A DNA stretch of 64,000 bases from Streptomyces caeruleatus (GCF_001514235.1 NZ_KQ948929.1:423566-487565), one strand, 5' to 3'. Counted from the stretch's first letter, positions 33,134-41,512 are shown. Notes: generated by a model from the letters alone, not told the origin. A program made the numbers and translations.

Positions 33134-34948
33134 TCAGTGGGCTGCGCCCCGCAGTTCCTCCCGGCCCAGGCGGGGCCTGCCCGCCAGCGTCGCCCACAGG
33201 TGCGGGGCGATGTCGTCCTCGGGCAGCTGGGCGATCATGTAGCGGACGCAGCGCTCGATCTTGACCCGCCACAGACGTGCCGCCTCGTTCCCGTCGGCGT
33301 CGCGCAGCGCGTCGAAGACGACGGCGTCCTCGTTGAGGATCGTGTCGAACGCCTGGCTGTAGTCCATGTCCAGGACGGCGACGAACATCCGCAGCCGGGC
33401 CGTGAGGCGTTCGAAGGTCTGCGCGGCCTGCGGGAGGTCGGCGGTGCGGGCGAGGGCGTCCTGGAACCGCAGGTCGACCTCGCGGATGCCCACGTGGTCC
33501 TTGGCTCGGGCGGCCGCGCGGACCTCCGCCAGCGCCGCCGACGCCGGAGCCAGGTGCTCGGGGCCCAGCATGGCGACGCGCCGGATGAGCAGCGCGCCGA
33601 GGCTGGCGCGCAGCGCGTAGAGGTCGAGGACGTCCTTGGCCGTGACGGCGGGGACGGCGGTCGCGCCGCCCGGGAGCAGATCGAGCATGCCCTCCTCGGC
33701 GAGCGTCCGCAGCCCGGCGCGGACGACCCGGCGGGAGAGCCCGAGGCGTGCCGCGAGCGGCGCCTCCCGGACCCGGTCGCCGGGTACGTGGCCCCCGGCG
33801 AGGACGGCTTCACGCAGTGCTCCGACAACGGGATCGGTGGTGACGGGGGCGCCGGGCGGGGCCTCGTCCTGGCTGGTCCCGGTGCCGGGGTCGTCGAGTG
33901 CGCGCCCGTCGACGCGGTGCGAGTCGTTGTCACGACCGCAGATGGCCGGGGTGTCGTACGACGGGCGCGGGGCGGCGACCCGGGTGAAGGGGGCCGCGGC
34001 GGAGGTCCAGGTGGTGGACCAGGTCAGCAGCGCGTCCCGGAGGCGGTGCGGGTCGGGTGCGGCCCCACGGGTGGCGTGCGTGTCCGCGGCGAGGAGGCGC
34101 CGTATCTCGTCCGTCCACTGCGCGGCGTCCGGGGCGTGGTGCAGGCGCAGCCGCGGCAGTCCCGCCCCGTCCGGGCTTTCGCACGCGACCGGCACGCCGT
34201 GCACCAGCAGGTGTACGGCCTCTCCCGGGCCGGCCGTCGACCTCACCTGCCGCAGGAACTCGCCCAGGTCGAGAGGGCCCTGCGTCCGCCCCTCGCCCCG
34301 CAGCCGTGCGAACGCGCAGGCCACGGCCAGCACCTGGGGTGCCTCCGGGTCGTGACCGAACAGGCGGCCCGTGCCGGTCGCCGCGCCGGCCCGGGCGGCG
34401 CGGCCCCGTCCGGTCCGGGCCGTCACCGCGAGCACGCACACCGGCGGGGCGATGAACAGGCCGACGACGTCCTCGGCGTGGTCCGGCAGCGACCAGGCCT
34501 GGCGGCGCGGCGGCGCCGTGGCGCGTGGTCCCGGCTGGACGCCGTAGGTGCGCCAGATCCGGTTCACCGTGCTCTGGCTCAGACCGGTCTCGGCCGCCAT
34601 GGAACGCGTCGACCAGGCCTGTCTGGCGCCGGGCGGCGGGGTGAGGGTGCGCAGGAGAACGTGGGCGACGGTGTCGTCGTCGGCCGTGGGCGGCCGCCCG
34701 GGGCGGGGCCGCTCGTCCAGGCCGTCCAGCCGGTCGGCGAGGAAACGGGACCGCCAAGTGCCCACCATGTCGCGGGAGATGCCGAGGCGTGCGGCGACGG
34801 CGGTGCTGGTGGGCTCGTCGGCGCAGGCCAGCACGATCCGGGCGCGCAGGGCCCGGGCCTGTGCGCAGGTGCGGCTGCGGGTCCACGCGAGCAGCGTGGC
34901 CCGTTCTTCGTCGGTGAGCACGACGGTGGTGCGGGGGCGGCCGGCCAT
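33134..34948 (-). CDS. Chimeric regulator: dead IS630-type transposase fused to GntR/FCD
   Basis: 604 residues in one uninterrupted frame. Residues 1-135 match the DNA-binding N-terminus of IS630-type transposases (LTDEERATLLAWTRSRTCAQ, LGISRDMVGTWRSRFLADRL, WSTRSMAAETGLSQSTVNRI). Residues about 150-340 follow the RNase-H-like transposase core (EDVVGLFIAPPVCVLAV, then GEFLRQVRST and VHLLVHGVP), but the catalytic acidic residues expected in VDEKS and CDNYG are replaced (VTARTG, LLVHGVP). From about residue 365 a complete GntR protein follows: winged HTH (LGLSRRVVRAGLRTLAEEGM) and FCD domain whose metal histidines appear lost (DLRFQDAL, NEDAVVFDAL). Base composition matches the host, so it is old and kept. 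Probably regulates the divergent operon. Confidence 0.8.
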   Translation of the reverse strand: MAGRPRTTVVLTDEERATLLAWTRSRTCAQARALRARIVLACADEPTSTAVAARLGISRDMVGTWRSRFLADRLDGLDERPRPGRPPTADDDTVAHVLLRTLTPPPGARQAWSTRSMAAETGLSQSTVNRIWRTYGVQPGPRATAPPRRQAWSLPDHAEDVVGLFIAPPVCVLAVTARTGRGRAARAGAATGTGRLFGHDPEAPQVLAVACAFARLRGEGRTQGPLDLGEFLRQVRSTAGPGEAVHLLVHGVPVACESPDGAGLPRLRLHHAPDAAQWTDEIRRLLAADTHATRGAAPDPHRLRDALLTWSTTWTSAAAPFTRVAAPRPSYDTPAICGRDNDSHRVDGRALDDPGTGTSQDEAPPGAPVTTDPVVGALREAVLAGGHVPGDRVREAPLAARLGLSRRVVRAGLRTLAEEGMLDLLPGGATAVPAVTAKDVLDLYALRASLGALLIRRVAMLGPEHLAPASAALAEVRAAARAKDHVGIREVDLRFQDALARTADLPQAAQTFERLTARLRMFVAVLDMDYSQAFDTILNEDAVVFDALRDADGNEAARLWRVKIERCVRYMIAQLPEDDIAPHLWATLAGRPRLGREELRGAAH

Positions 34949-35224
34949 GGCGGGAACCGTAGCCGAATTTCTGACTCACCTGTAGCCCTCCGGCCGGTGC
35001 GGAACCGGGGGCATTGTTGGCCGCTCCCGGCCTTCACATACTTCGTTGCCATCCGGTGGCCACGCCGCCGGCGTCCCCCGGACACCGCGAGTTCGCCGCA
35101 CCCGAGCCGATCACGTTCGTTCGCCGGGCGGCACCCGTGGCATCGGAAATCCGCACATCAACCCCGACCTGGCCTGGACCTACCCTCCCAGGGGCAAGTC
35201 CGGGATCCGCTCCCGGAGGCTGTG

Positions 35225-36604
35225 ATGACCGCAAACGCAGGAAACAGACTGGATGACGCGCCCCTGTCGCGATTCCACAAGAAACTGGCGCTGTACTCCT
35301 CCGGAGGCCCGTTCCTCGACGGCTACGTCCTGAGCGTCATCGGCGTGGCCATGGTGCAGATCTCGCCGCAGCTGCGTCTGTCCGACTCCGCCGAGGGCCT
35401 CATAGGCGCCTCCGCGCTCATCGGCATCTTCCTCGGCGCGTTCGCGGGCGGCTGGCTGACCGACAGGTTCGGCCGGCAACTGCTGTACACCATCGACCTG
35501 ATCGCCATCATCGTCTGTTCGGTCGCCCAGTTCTGGGCCACCGACCCGGTGTGGCTGTTCGTGCTGCGCCTGCTGATCGGCATGGCCGTCGGCGCGGACT
35601 ATCCCATCGCGACCTCGCTGCTGGCCGAGTTCACTCCGCGCCGCTTCCGGGGGCCTCTGCTGGGCGGCCTGGTGGTGATGTGGTTCGTGGGCGCCGCCGT
35701 GGCGTACGTCGTCGGCGAGATCATGCTGTCGTCGCTCGGTGACGACGCCTGGCGGTGGATGCTCGCCAGCGCCACGCTGCCCGCCACGATCATCGTGCTG
35801 CTGCGGCACGGCACGCCCGAGTCCCCGCGCTGGCTGGCGAACAAGGGCCGCACCGAGGAGGCCGAGGCCGTCCTGAAGCAGGTCTACGGCCCGGACGTGA
35901 CGATCGCCGACCTGCCGGACGAGACGGAGGAGCGGGAGAACGTCGACCTCAAGGCGATCCTGCGGTCCGGCTACGGCGGCCGGATGCTCTACATCTCCGT
36001 CTTCTGGACCTGTTCGATCGTGCCGCTCTTCGCCATCTACGCGTTCGGCCCGAAGATCCTGGACGCGCTTCAACTGGAGGGCGGGCTGGCCAACATCGGC
36101 GAGGCCATGATCACCGTCATGTTCCTCATCGGCTGTGTGGTCGCCCTGCTCGGCGTGAACAGGATGGGCCGACGTCCGCTGGTCATCCACAGCTTCCTCT
36201 GGTCGGGCCTCGCCCTGCTGCTGCTCGGCATCTTCCCCGACGCCCCCTCGGGCGTGATCATGACCCTGTTCGCCCTGTACGCGGTCATCATCGGCGGCAC
36301 CCAGATCCTCCAGTGGATCTACCCGAACGAGCTGTTCCCGACCGAGGTGCGGGGCTCCGCCGTGGGTCTGGCGTCCTCCGCCAGCCGGATCGGCGCCGCC
36401 GTCGGCACCTACCTCGTCCCCATGGCGCTGACCGGCTGGGGCGTCGGCGGCACCATGCTCGCGGCCGCCGCCATCAGCCTCCTCGGTGCCGTCGTCTCCG
36501 TCCTGTGGGCGCCCGAGACCCGCGGCATGGCCCTGCACGAAGCCGCCGCGCTGACGCCGCGGCCCGCACAGGACAGGCCCTCGGGCCGTCCCGCGAGCGT
36601 CTGA
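35225..36604 (+). CDS. MFS transporter (sugar-porter-like)
   Basis: 459 residues with about 12 transmembrane helices. The MFS loop motif GGWLTDRFGRQLLY lies between helices 2 and 3, and a second Arg-rich loop (NRMGRRPLVIHS) between 8 and 9. ESPRWLANKGRTEEAE after helix 6 and the PNELFPTEVRGSAVGLASSA stretch are typical of the sugar/metabolite porter branch (PESPRWL motif). The ATG at 35225 follows a GGAGG-like sequence; open frame upstream is non-coding shadow. First gene of a set with an FAD enzyme, a DapA-family enzyme and an aldehyde dehydrogenase, so it probably imports their substrate. Confidence 0.9.
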   Translation: MTANAGNRLDDAPLSRFHKKLALYSSGGPFLDGYVLSVIGVAMVQISPQLRLSDSAEGLIGASALIGIFLGAFAGGWLTDRFGRQLLYTIDLIAIIVCSVAQFWATDPVWLFVLRLLIGMAVGADYPIATSLLAEFTPRRFRGPLLGGLVVMWFVGAAVAYVVGEIMLSSLGDDAWRWMLASATLPATIIVLLRHGTPESPRWLANKGRTEEAEAVLKQVYGPDVTIADLPDETEERENVDLKAILRSGYGGRMLYISVFWTCSIVPLFAIYAFGPKILDALQLEGGLANIGEAMITVMFLIGCVVALLGVNRMGRRPLVIHSFLWSGLALLLLGIFPDAPSGVIMTLFALYAVIIGGTQILQWIYPNELFPTEVRGSAVGLASSASRIGAAVGTYLVPMALTGWGVGGTMLAAAAISLLGAVVSVLWAPETRGMALHEAAALTPRPAQDRPSGRPASV

Positions 36605-36677
36605 GCGTCCGCCGCCGGGTCCCGCAACGGTGGGGACCCGGGCGGGCCGGCCCCGGTCACCGCAACGACCGGACCGT

Positions 36678-36766
36678 CCACCGAACTCCACCGAACTCCA
36701 CCGAACTTCGCGCGGCACCCCCGTGCCGCCGACATCGCCGACTTCGAGGACATCTCCGACTTCGAG
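36678..36766 (+). repeat. Short tandem repeats in the MFS-FAD enzyme spacer
   Basis: Three perfect copies of the 10-mer CCACCGAACT (36678-36707) are followed by two copies of an 18-mer, GACATCNCCGACTTCGAG (36731-36766). No convincing gene covers them. Confidence 0.8.
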
Positions 36767-36805
36767 CGGCGCGTTCCTCACCCGTGAACCCGCAGGAGGG
36801 TACTG

Positions 36806-38188
36806 ATGAAAGACGTAGTGATCGTGGGAGGCGGCATCGCGGGACTGGCCGCGGGCTGGCGACTGCGGCACTGGGACACGCTCCTGCTCGAGTCCGAGGG
36901 CCGGGTCGGCGGTCGTATCCGCTCGGAGCGGCGCGGACCATACTGGCTGAACTGGGGCGGGCACGTCTACGCCGGGGGCGACTCGGCGACGTCGTGGCTG
37001 CTGAACAACACCGGCGTCGACTCGGTGCCGGTGCCCGGCTCGCTGGCCGGACTGTCGATGAACGGCAAGCTGCTGCTCAAGGGCCGGGTGGAGAGCTACC
37101 CGTTCCGTATTCCGATGCCGATGCCGGCGCGGGTCGGCATGGTCAAGGCGGGCGCCAAGGTCGCGGTGCAGGTGGCCCGCTACGCCCGGATCGTGCGGCG
37201 GCGCAAGGGCGAGTCGGAGGCCCAACGCCAGCAGCGGATCTACGACTTCATGAACGACCGCTCCTTCAAGGACTTCATCGGCGACCTGCCCGAGGACGCC
37301 GAGGCCCTGTTCAAGCCCACGGTGACCCGGTCGGCGGCCGACATCGACCAGCTCTCGGCCGGTGCCGGCGTCGGCTACTTCAGCCTGGTATGGAACATCG
37401 GGGCCGGTCTCTCGCAGAGCATCGTCGGCGGCCCGTCCACCCTCACGGAGTCCATCGCGGTGGCCCTGGGGGACCGGGTGCGGCTGAACGCGACCGTCGA
37501 CGAGATCGTCCAGAAGAACGGCTCGGTCGTCGTCCGTTACCGGGAGGACGGCGTCGAGAAGGAGGTCGAGGCGCGCTGCGTGGTGCTGGCGACCCCGGCG
37601 ACCGTCAGCCACCGGATCGCCGTCGACCTGGACGCGGATGTCCGCGAGGCCCTGTCGAAGATCGTCTACGGCCCGTACGTCAGCGCGGCGTTCCTCAGTG
37701 CCGAGACCGGGCGCCAGGTCTGGGACGACGCGTACGGCATCGCCACGCCGAAGCGGTCCTTCAACGTCGCGCTGAACATGTCGAACGTCGTCCACGGTTA
37801 CGAGCGGGACCGCCGGCCCGGCAGCAGCATCATGACGTTCTCGCCGGGCAGCCTGGCGCGCGAGCTGCTGGAGCACGACGACGACAAGATCCGCCGGATC
37901 TACCTGGACGACCTGGACCAGGTGCTGCCCGGCTTCGCCGACCACGTGGTCGAGGCCGAGGTGCAGCGCTGGCCAACGGGTGCGCCGTACTGCTTCCCCG
38001 GCCGCGGGAAGCTCCAGCAGACGCTGACCCGCCGCAGCGGCCGGGTGCTCCTGGCCGGTGACTACCTCGGCACTCTCTACACCGAGACCGCGATCCAGAG
38101 CGGCCTGTCCGCCGCCCATGAGGCGCGGAGCCTGCTGGCCACCGAACGGCAGACCGCGCACCGCGACCTGGCGCACGCCGCGCCGTAG
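36806..38188 (+). CDS. FAD-dependent amine-oxidase-like oxidoreductase
   Basis: 460 residues of the protoporphyrinogen-oxidase/amine-oxidase superfamily. The N-terminal dinucleotide motif is VVIVGGGIAGLAAGWRLRHW; ESEGRVGGRIRSER is the family's second FAD motif. The C-terminal FAD contact is GRVLLAGDYLGTLYTETAIQ followed by a SGLSAAHEA helix. The middle holds GGPSTLTESIAVALGDRVRL, where substrate binding would occur. No signal peptide. The ATG at 36806 has CAGGAGGG ahead. Hemes are not implied: no heme genes are near. Within this gene set it is more likely to oxidise an amine or amino acid, giving an imine or keto product for the next enzymes. Confidence 0.8.
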   Translation: MKDVVIVGGGIAGLAAGWRLRHWDTLLLESEGRVGGRIRSERRGPYWLNWGGHVYAGGDSATSWLLNNTGVDSVPVPGSLAGLSMNGKLLLKGRVESYPFRIPMPMPARVGMVKAGAKVAVQVARYARIVRRRKGESEAQRQQRIYDFMNDRSFKDFIGDLPEDAEALFKPTVTRSAADIDQLSAGAGVGYFSLVWNIGAGLSQSIVGGPSTLTESIAVALGDRVRLNATVDEIVQKNGSVVVRYREDGVEKEVEARCVVLATPATVSHRIAVDLDADVREALSKIVYGPYVSAAFLSAETGRQVWDDAYGIATPKRSFNVALNMSNVVHGYERDRRPGSSIMTFSPGSLARELLEHDDDKIRRIYLDDLDQVLPGFADHVVEAEVQRWPTGAPYCFPGRGKLQQTLTRRSGRVLLAGDYLGTLYTETAIQSGLSAAHEARSLLATERQTAHRDLAHAAP

Positions 38189-38202
38189 TCCCGCTTCCGC
38201 TC

Positions 38203-38318
38203 CCCGCTTCCCGCTTCCCGCTTCCCGCTTCCCGCTTCCCCGTCACAGCTCCACAGCTTCACAGCTTCACGGCTTCACAGCTTCACGGCTTCACACCGTC
38301 ACCCCTTCACGGCTTCAC
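38203..38318 (+). repeat. Microrepeats in the leader of the DapA-like gene
   Basis: About five copies of the 7-mer CCCGCTT (38203-38240) run straight into six or more copies of an 8-mer CACRGCTT (38244-38295), with further imperfect units up to the Shine-Dalgarno region. On the mRNA the stretch is pyrimidine-rich and would stay largely unpaired. Copy number is likely variable between strains. Confidence 0.85.
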
Positions 38319-38334
38319 CTGAGGAGATCCGAGC

Positions 38335-39234
38335 ATGTCGTCACAGCTGAGCGGTGTCCTGACCGCCCTGGCCACCCCGTTCGCGTCGGACGGGGAGATC
38401 GACGAGAAGACGCTGCGCCGCCTGGTCGACCGCAGCATCGACGGTGGGGTCGACGGCGTCGTCGCCTGCGGATCCACCGGCGAGTTCGCGGCGATGAGCG
38501 CGGCGGAACGCCGTCATCTGGTCGAGACCGTCATCGACCAGGCGGCCGGACGGGTGCCGGTCGTCGCGCAGACCGGTGCGCTGAGCACCAGGGAGGCGGT
38601 CGAACTGTCCCGGCACGCGCAGGCCGCCGGAGCCTCGGTGCTGATGGTGGTCGCCCCGTACTACGAGCCGCTCACCCTGGACGAGACGCTGCGCTATCTG
38701 CGGACGGTCGCCGACGCCGTGGACATCCCGATCATGCTCTACAACCTGCCCGGCGCCACCGGCGTCAACCTCACGCCGGACGTCGTCGGGCAGCTCGCCC
38801 GCGAGGTCGAGAACATCCGGTACATCAAGGACACCAGCGCCGACATGGCCCAGGCCGGGCAGCTGATCCACCGGCACGGCGACGTCATCTCCACGTTCAT
38901 CGGCTGGGACAGCCTGCTGCTGACCTCGATCGCCGAGGGCGCCGCCGGCGTCATGGCCGGAACCGCGAACGTGATGCCGGCCGAACTCGTCTCCGTCCAC
39001 CGGGCGTTGCGGGCCGGCGAACTCGACCGTGCGCGGGCCGAGTGGGCGCGGATCTACCCGCTGATGGACACCATCATGTCGGCGCCGTTCATCCCCGCGA
39101 TCAAGTCCGCCCTGGAGGCCGTCGGCATCCCCGTCGGCGGCCCCCGCGAGCCGCTGCTCGGCCTCGACGCCGCGACCGCCGCCAGGATCTCCGCCCTGGT
39201 CGAGGAGCTTCCCCAGCTGTCGGCGGCACGGTGA
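38335..39234 (+). CDS. Dihydrodipicolinate synthase / N-acetylneuraminate lyase family protein
   Basis: 299-residue TIM-barrel class-I aldolase-type enzyme. GSTGEFAAMSAAERRHL contains the carboxylate-binding GxTGE motif. The proton-relay tyrosine lies in APYYEPLT and the Schiff-base lysine in RYIKDTSAD. MLYNLPGATGVNL is the usual loop before it. The ATG at 38335 follows GAGGAGATCC. This is unlikely to be the lysine-pathway DapA, as it sits in a catabolic cluster. Family members act as 2-keto-3-deoxy-sugar-acid aldolases or dehydratases and as hydroxyproline-derived pyrroline deaminases; which applies is unknown. Confidence 0.85.
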   Translation: MSSQLSGVLTALATPFASDGEIDEKTLRRLVDRSIDGGVDGVVACGSTGEFAAMSAAERRHLVETVIDQAAGRVPVVAQTGALSTREAVELSRHAQAAGASVLMVVAPYYEPLTLDETLRYLRTVADAVDIPIMLYNLPGATGVNLTPDVVGQLAREVENIRYIKDTSADMAQAGQLIHRHGDVISTFIGWDSLLLTSIAEGAAGVMAGTANVMPAELVSVHRALRAGELDRARAEWARIYPLMDTIMSAPFIPAIKSALEAVGIPVGGPREPLLGLDAATAARISALVEELPQLSAAR

Positions 39235-39295
39235 CGCGTTCCCGCCCGGCCCGTTCCGCCCTTCCCACCCGCTCAATCTCAGGGAGTCACTGACC

Positions 39296-40837
39296 ATGAC
39301 CACCGCCACCGGCCCCACGTCGGCAACGGTCCGGCGCGCCACGGACGCGCCGCCTCTGATCACTCCGGCCGACCTTCCTCCGGCCCGGCACTTCGTCGAC
39401 GGCGAGTTCGTCGATGGCGAGTTCGTCGATGGCGAGTTCGTCGACGCGGCAGCCGAGCGTGTCATCGACGTCATCGATCCGAGCACGGAGAACGTCATCG
39501 CCCGGATCCCCGCGGGCACGGCCGGGGACGTCGACCGTGCGGTGGCCGCCGCCGTGGCGGCCAAGGGCGCGTGGGGACGGCTGGTTCCCAAGGCCCGCTC
39601 GGAGGTGCTGCACGCCATCGCCGACCGGGTGGCCGAGCACGCCGAGCCGCTGGCCCGGCTGGAGTCGGCGAACACCGGCAAGCCGCTCGCGGTGTCGCGG
39701 GACGACGTCGGCATGACCGTCGACACCTTCCGCTTCATGGCCGGCGCCGGGCGCGCGACGACCTCCATGGCGGCCGGCGACTACGCGGAGGACCATCTGT
39801 CGGTCATCCTGCGCGAACCGCTCGGGGTGATCGGCGTGGTCACGCCGTGGAACTACCCGCTGCTGATGGCGGCCTGGAAGATCGCCCCGATCCTCGCCGC
39901 CGGCAACACCCTGGTCCTCAAGCCGTCCGAGCAGACCCCGCTGACCACCCTGAAGTTCGCCGAGCTGGTCGCCGACCTGCTGCCGCCCGGCGTGCTGAAC
40001 GTCGTCAACGGGTACGGCGCGGTCGCCGGGGCCCGGCTCGCCGAGCACCCGGACGTGAACATGATCGCCCTGACCGGTTCGGTCACGAGCGGTCGTGCCG
40101 TCGCCCGGGCTGCCGCCGAGAGCCTCAAGCGGGTCCACCTCGAACTCGGCGGCAAGGCCCCGGTGGTGATCTTCCCCGACGCCGACCTCGCGGCCGCCGC
40201 GTCGTCCCTGCGCGTCGCGAGCTTCTGGAACTCGGGCCAGGAGTGCGGGGCCGCCTGCCGCGTCCTCGTCCACGAGTCGGTCGCCGAGCGGTTCGTGGAG
40301 CAACTCGTCGGTGAGGTGGAGGCGTTGGTGGTCGGTGAGCCGACCTCCGGCGACGACGTGGAGGTCGGCCCCATGGTCTCCAAGGCCCACTTCGACCGGG
40401 TCACCGGCTACCTGGAGCGGGCCGGGAAGGAGGGCGTCCGCGTGGCGACCGGCGGCGGCGCCCTCGGCGGGCCCGGCTACTTCGTCGCCCCGACCGTGCT
40501 GGTCGACGTCCCCGAAGGAGCCGAGGTCGCCCGCGAGGAGATCTTCGGCCCGGTGGTCACCGTGGAGACGTTCACCGACGAGGAGGAGGCCGTGCGACGC
40601 GCCAACGACGTCCCGCTCGGCCTGTCGGCCTCCGTGTGGACCGAGAACGCGCGCCGCAGCCACGACATCGCCGGACGCCTCGACTTCGGCACCGTCTGGG
40701 TCAACTCCCATCTGGTGCTGGCCGGTGAGGTCCCCTGGGGCGGCTTCAAGGGCTCCGGCTACGGCCGGGACCTGTCGGTCTACGCCCTGGACGACTACTC
40801 GCGCACCAAGCACGTCATGCACAACCACGGGCGCTGA
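39296..40837 (+). CDS. NAD(P)-dependent aldehyde dehydrogenase
   Basis: 513 residues with the full family set: TPWNYPLLMAAWKIAPILAA, LTGSVTSGRAVARAA, LELGGKAPVVIFPDADL with the catalytic Glu, NSGQECGAACRVLV with the catalytic Cys, and EEIFGPVVTVETF. Overall it resembles gamma-aminobutyraldehyde/betaine-aldehyde types. The N-terminus contains four copies of FVDGE from a 15-bp DNA repeat, where most homologues have one. It starts 61 bases after the DapA-like gene and completes the catabolic set by oxidising an aldehyde or semialdehyde product. Confidence 0.9.
   Translation: MTTATGPTSATVRRATDAPPLITPADLPPARHFVDGEFVDGEFVDGEFVDAAAERVIDVIDPSTENVIARIPAGTAGDVDRAVAAAVAAKGAWGRLVPKARSEVLHAIADRVAEHAEPLARLESANTGKPLAVSRDDVGMTVDTFRFMAGAGRATTSMAAGDYAEDHLSVILREPLGVIGVVTPWNYPLLMAAWKIAPILAAGNTLVLKPSEQTPLTTLKFAELVADLLPPGVLNVVNGYGAVAGARLAEHPDVNMIALTGSVTSGRAVARAAAESLKRVHLELGGKAPVVIFPDADLAAAASSLRVASFWNSGQECGAACRVLVHESVAERFVEQLVGEVEALVVGEPTSGDDVEVGPMVSKAHFDRVTGYLERAGKEGVRVATGGGALGGPGYFVAPTVLVDVPEGAEVAREEIFGPVVTVETFTDEEEAVRRANDVPLGLSASVWTENARRSHDIAGRLDFGTVWVNSHLVLAGEVPWGGFKGSGYGRDLSVYALDDYSRTKHVMHNHGR
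39392..39445 (+). repeat. 15-bp tandem repeat in the aldehyde dehydrogenase N-terminus
   Basis: Three full copies plus a partial one of TTCGTCGAYGGCGAG encode FVDGE repeats before the first strand of the enzyme. Near-identity of the copies suggests recent, frame-preserving expansion. Confidence 0.9.
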
Positions 40838-40904
40838 TCGGGCCGGGCCGCCGGACGCGGGGCCCGCACCGGCGGCGCGGCCCTGATCGCCTATCTTGGC
40901 GCGT

Positions 40905-41300
40905 ATGCAGTCCTACACGATCGGCCAGGCGGCGCGTCTGCTCGGAGTGAGCCCCGACACCGCACGGCGGTGGGCGGACGCCGGGCGCGTCGCCACCCAC
41001 CGGGACGAGGGCGGACGCCGCCTCATCGACGGGAAGGACCTGGCCGCGTTCTCCGTGGAGCTCGCCAGGTCCGGTGAGGGCGAGGAGGACCTGTCGTACA
41101 CGTCCGTCCGCAACGCCTTCCCCGGCATCGTCACCGCCGTGAAGCTCGGCGACGTCGCCGCCCAGGTCGAGATCCAGGCCGGCCCGCACCGGCTGGTCTC
41201 CCTGCTGACCCGGGAGGCCGTGGAGGAGCTGGGCCTGGAGGTCGGCGTGGAGGCCACCGCCCGGGTGAAGTCGACGAACGTGCACATCGACCGGGCCTGA
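40905..41300 (+). CDS. HTH-TOBE molybdenum-related regulator
   Basis: 131 residues. An excisionase/MerR-like HTH at the start (SYTIGQAARLLGVSPDTARR, then WADAGRV) is followed by one TOBE domain (about 65-131, NAFPGIVTAVKLGDVAAQVE, VKSTNVHIDRA) that in this family binds molybdate or tungstate. It lies upstream of modABC on the same strand, so it is probably the molybdate-responsive regulator of uptake. The ATG at 40905 has no clear Shine-Dalgarno; TATCTT lies eight bases ahead, at the place of a -10 box, which suggests a leaderless mRNA. Confidence 0.85.
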   Translation: MQSYTIGQAARLLGVSPDTARRWADAGRVATHRDEGGRRLIDGKDLAAFSVELARSGEGEEDLSYTSVRNAFPGIVTAVKLGDVAAQVEIQAGPHRLVSLLTREAVEELGLEVGVEATARVKSTNVHIDRA

Positions 41301-41395
41301 GCGAAGCCAAGCCGAGCCGGGCTCGCCCGCCCCATTCCGCCCTGATCCGTACGAACGCACATGCCACCCGCCCACACCGACGTACCGGCTCATGC

Positions 41396-41424
41396 GATGC
41401 GACAGGAGACTTTCGCCTCGCATC
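41396..41424. promoter_or_regulatory. Inverted repeat upstream of modA
   Basis: GATGCGA and TCGCATC are a perfect 7-bp inverted repeat with a 15-bp spacer, about 90 bp before modA. It could be an operator for the HTH-TOBE protein or an RNA hairpin. Confidence 0.35.
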
Positions 41425-41512
41425 TGCGGCATTATCATCGGCGCATGGCGTAAGTGGTCCGGCAGGGCCGCAAGTGAGTGTGTCCGTGAGGACCAGAGGG
41501 AGTGGACCCGTG

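Noticed and set aside
33134..34948. An active insertion sequence
   Set aside because: No terminal inverted repeats or target duplication were seen, the catalytic acidic residues are missing, and the frame continues into a GntR regulator.
33002..35224. Long in-frame extension upstream of the MFS transporter
   Set aside because: The 740 codons before ATG 35225 are antisense to the chimeric regulator and have no domain; the transporter has a good start with a Shine-Dalgarno-like sequence at 35225.
35180..38176. 998-codon open frame on the minus strand
   Set aside because: Mirror of the MFS and FAD-enzyme genes; no recognisable domain.
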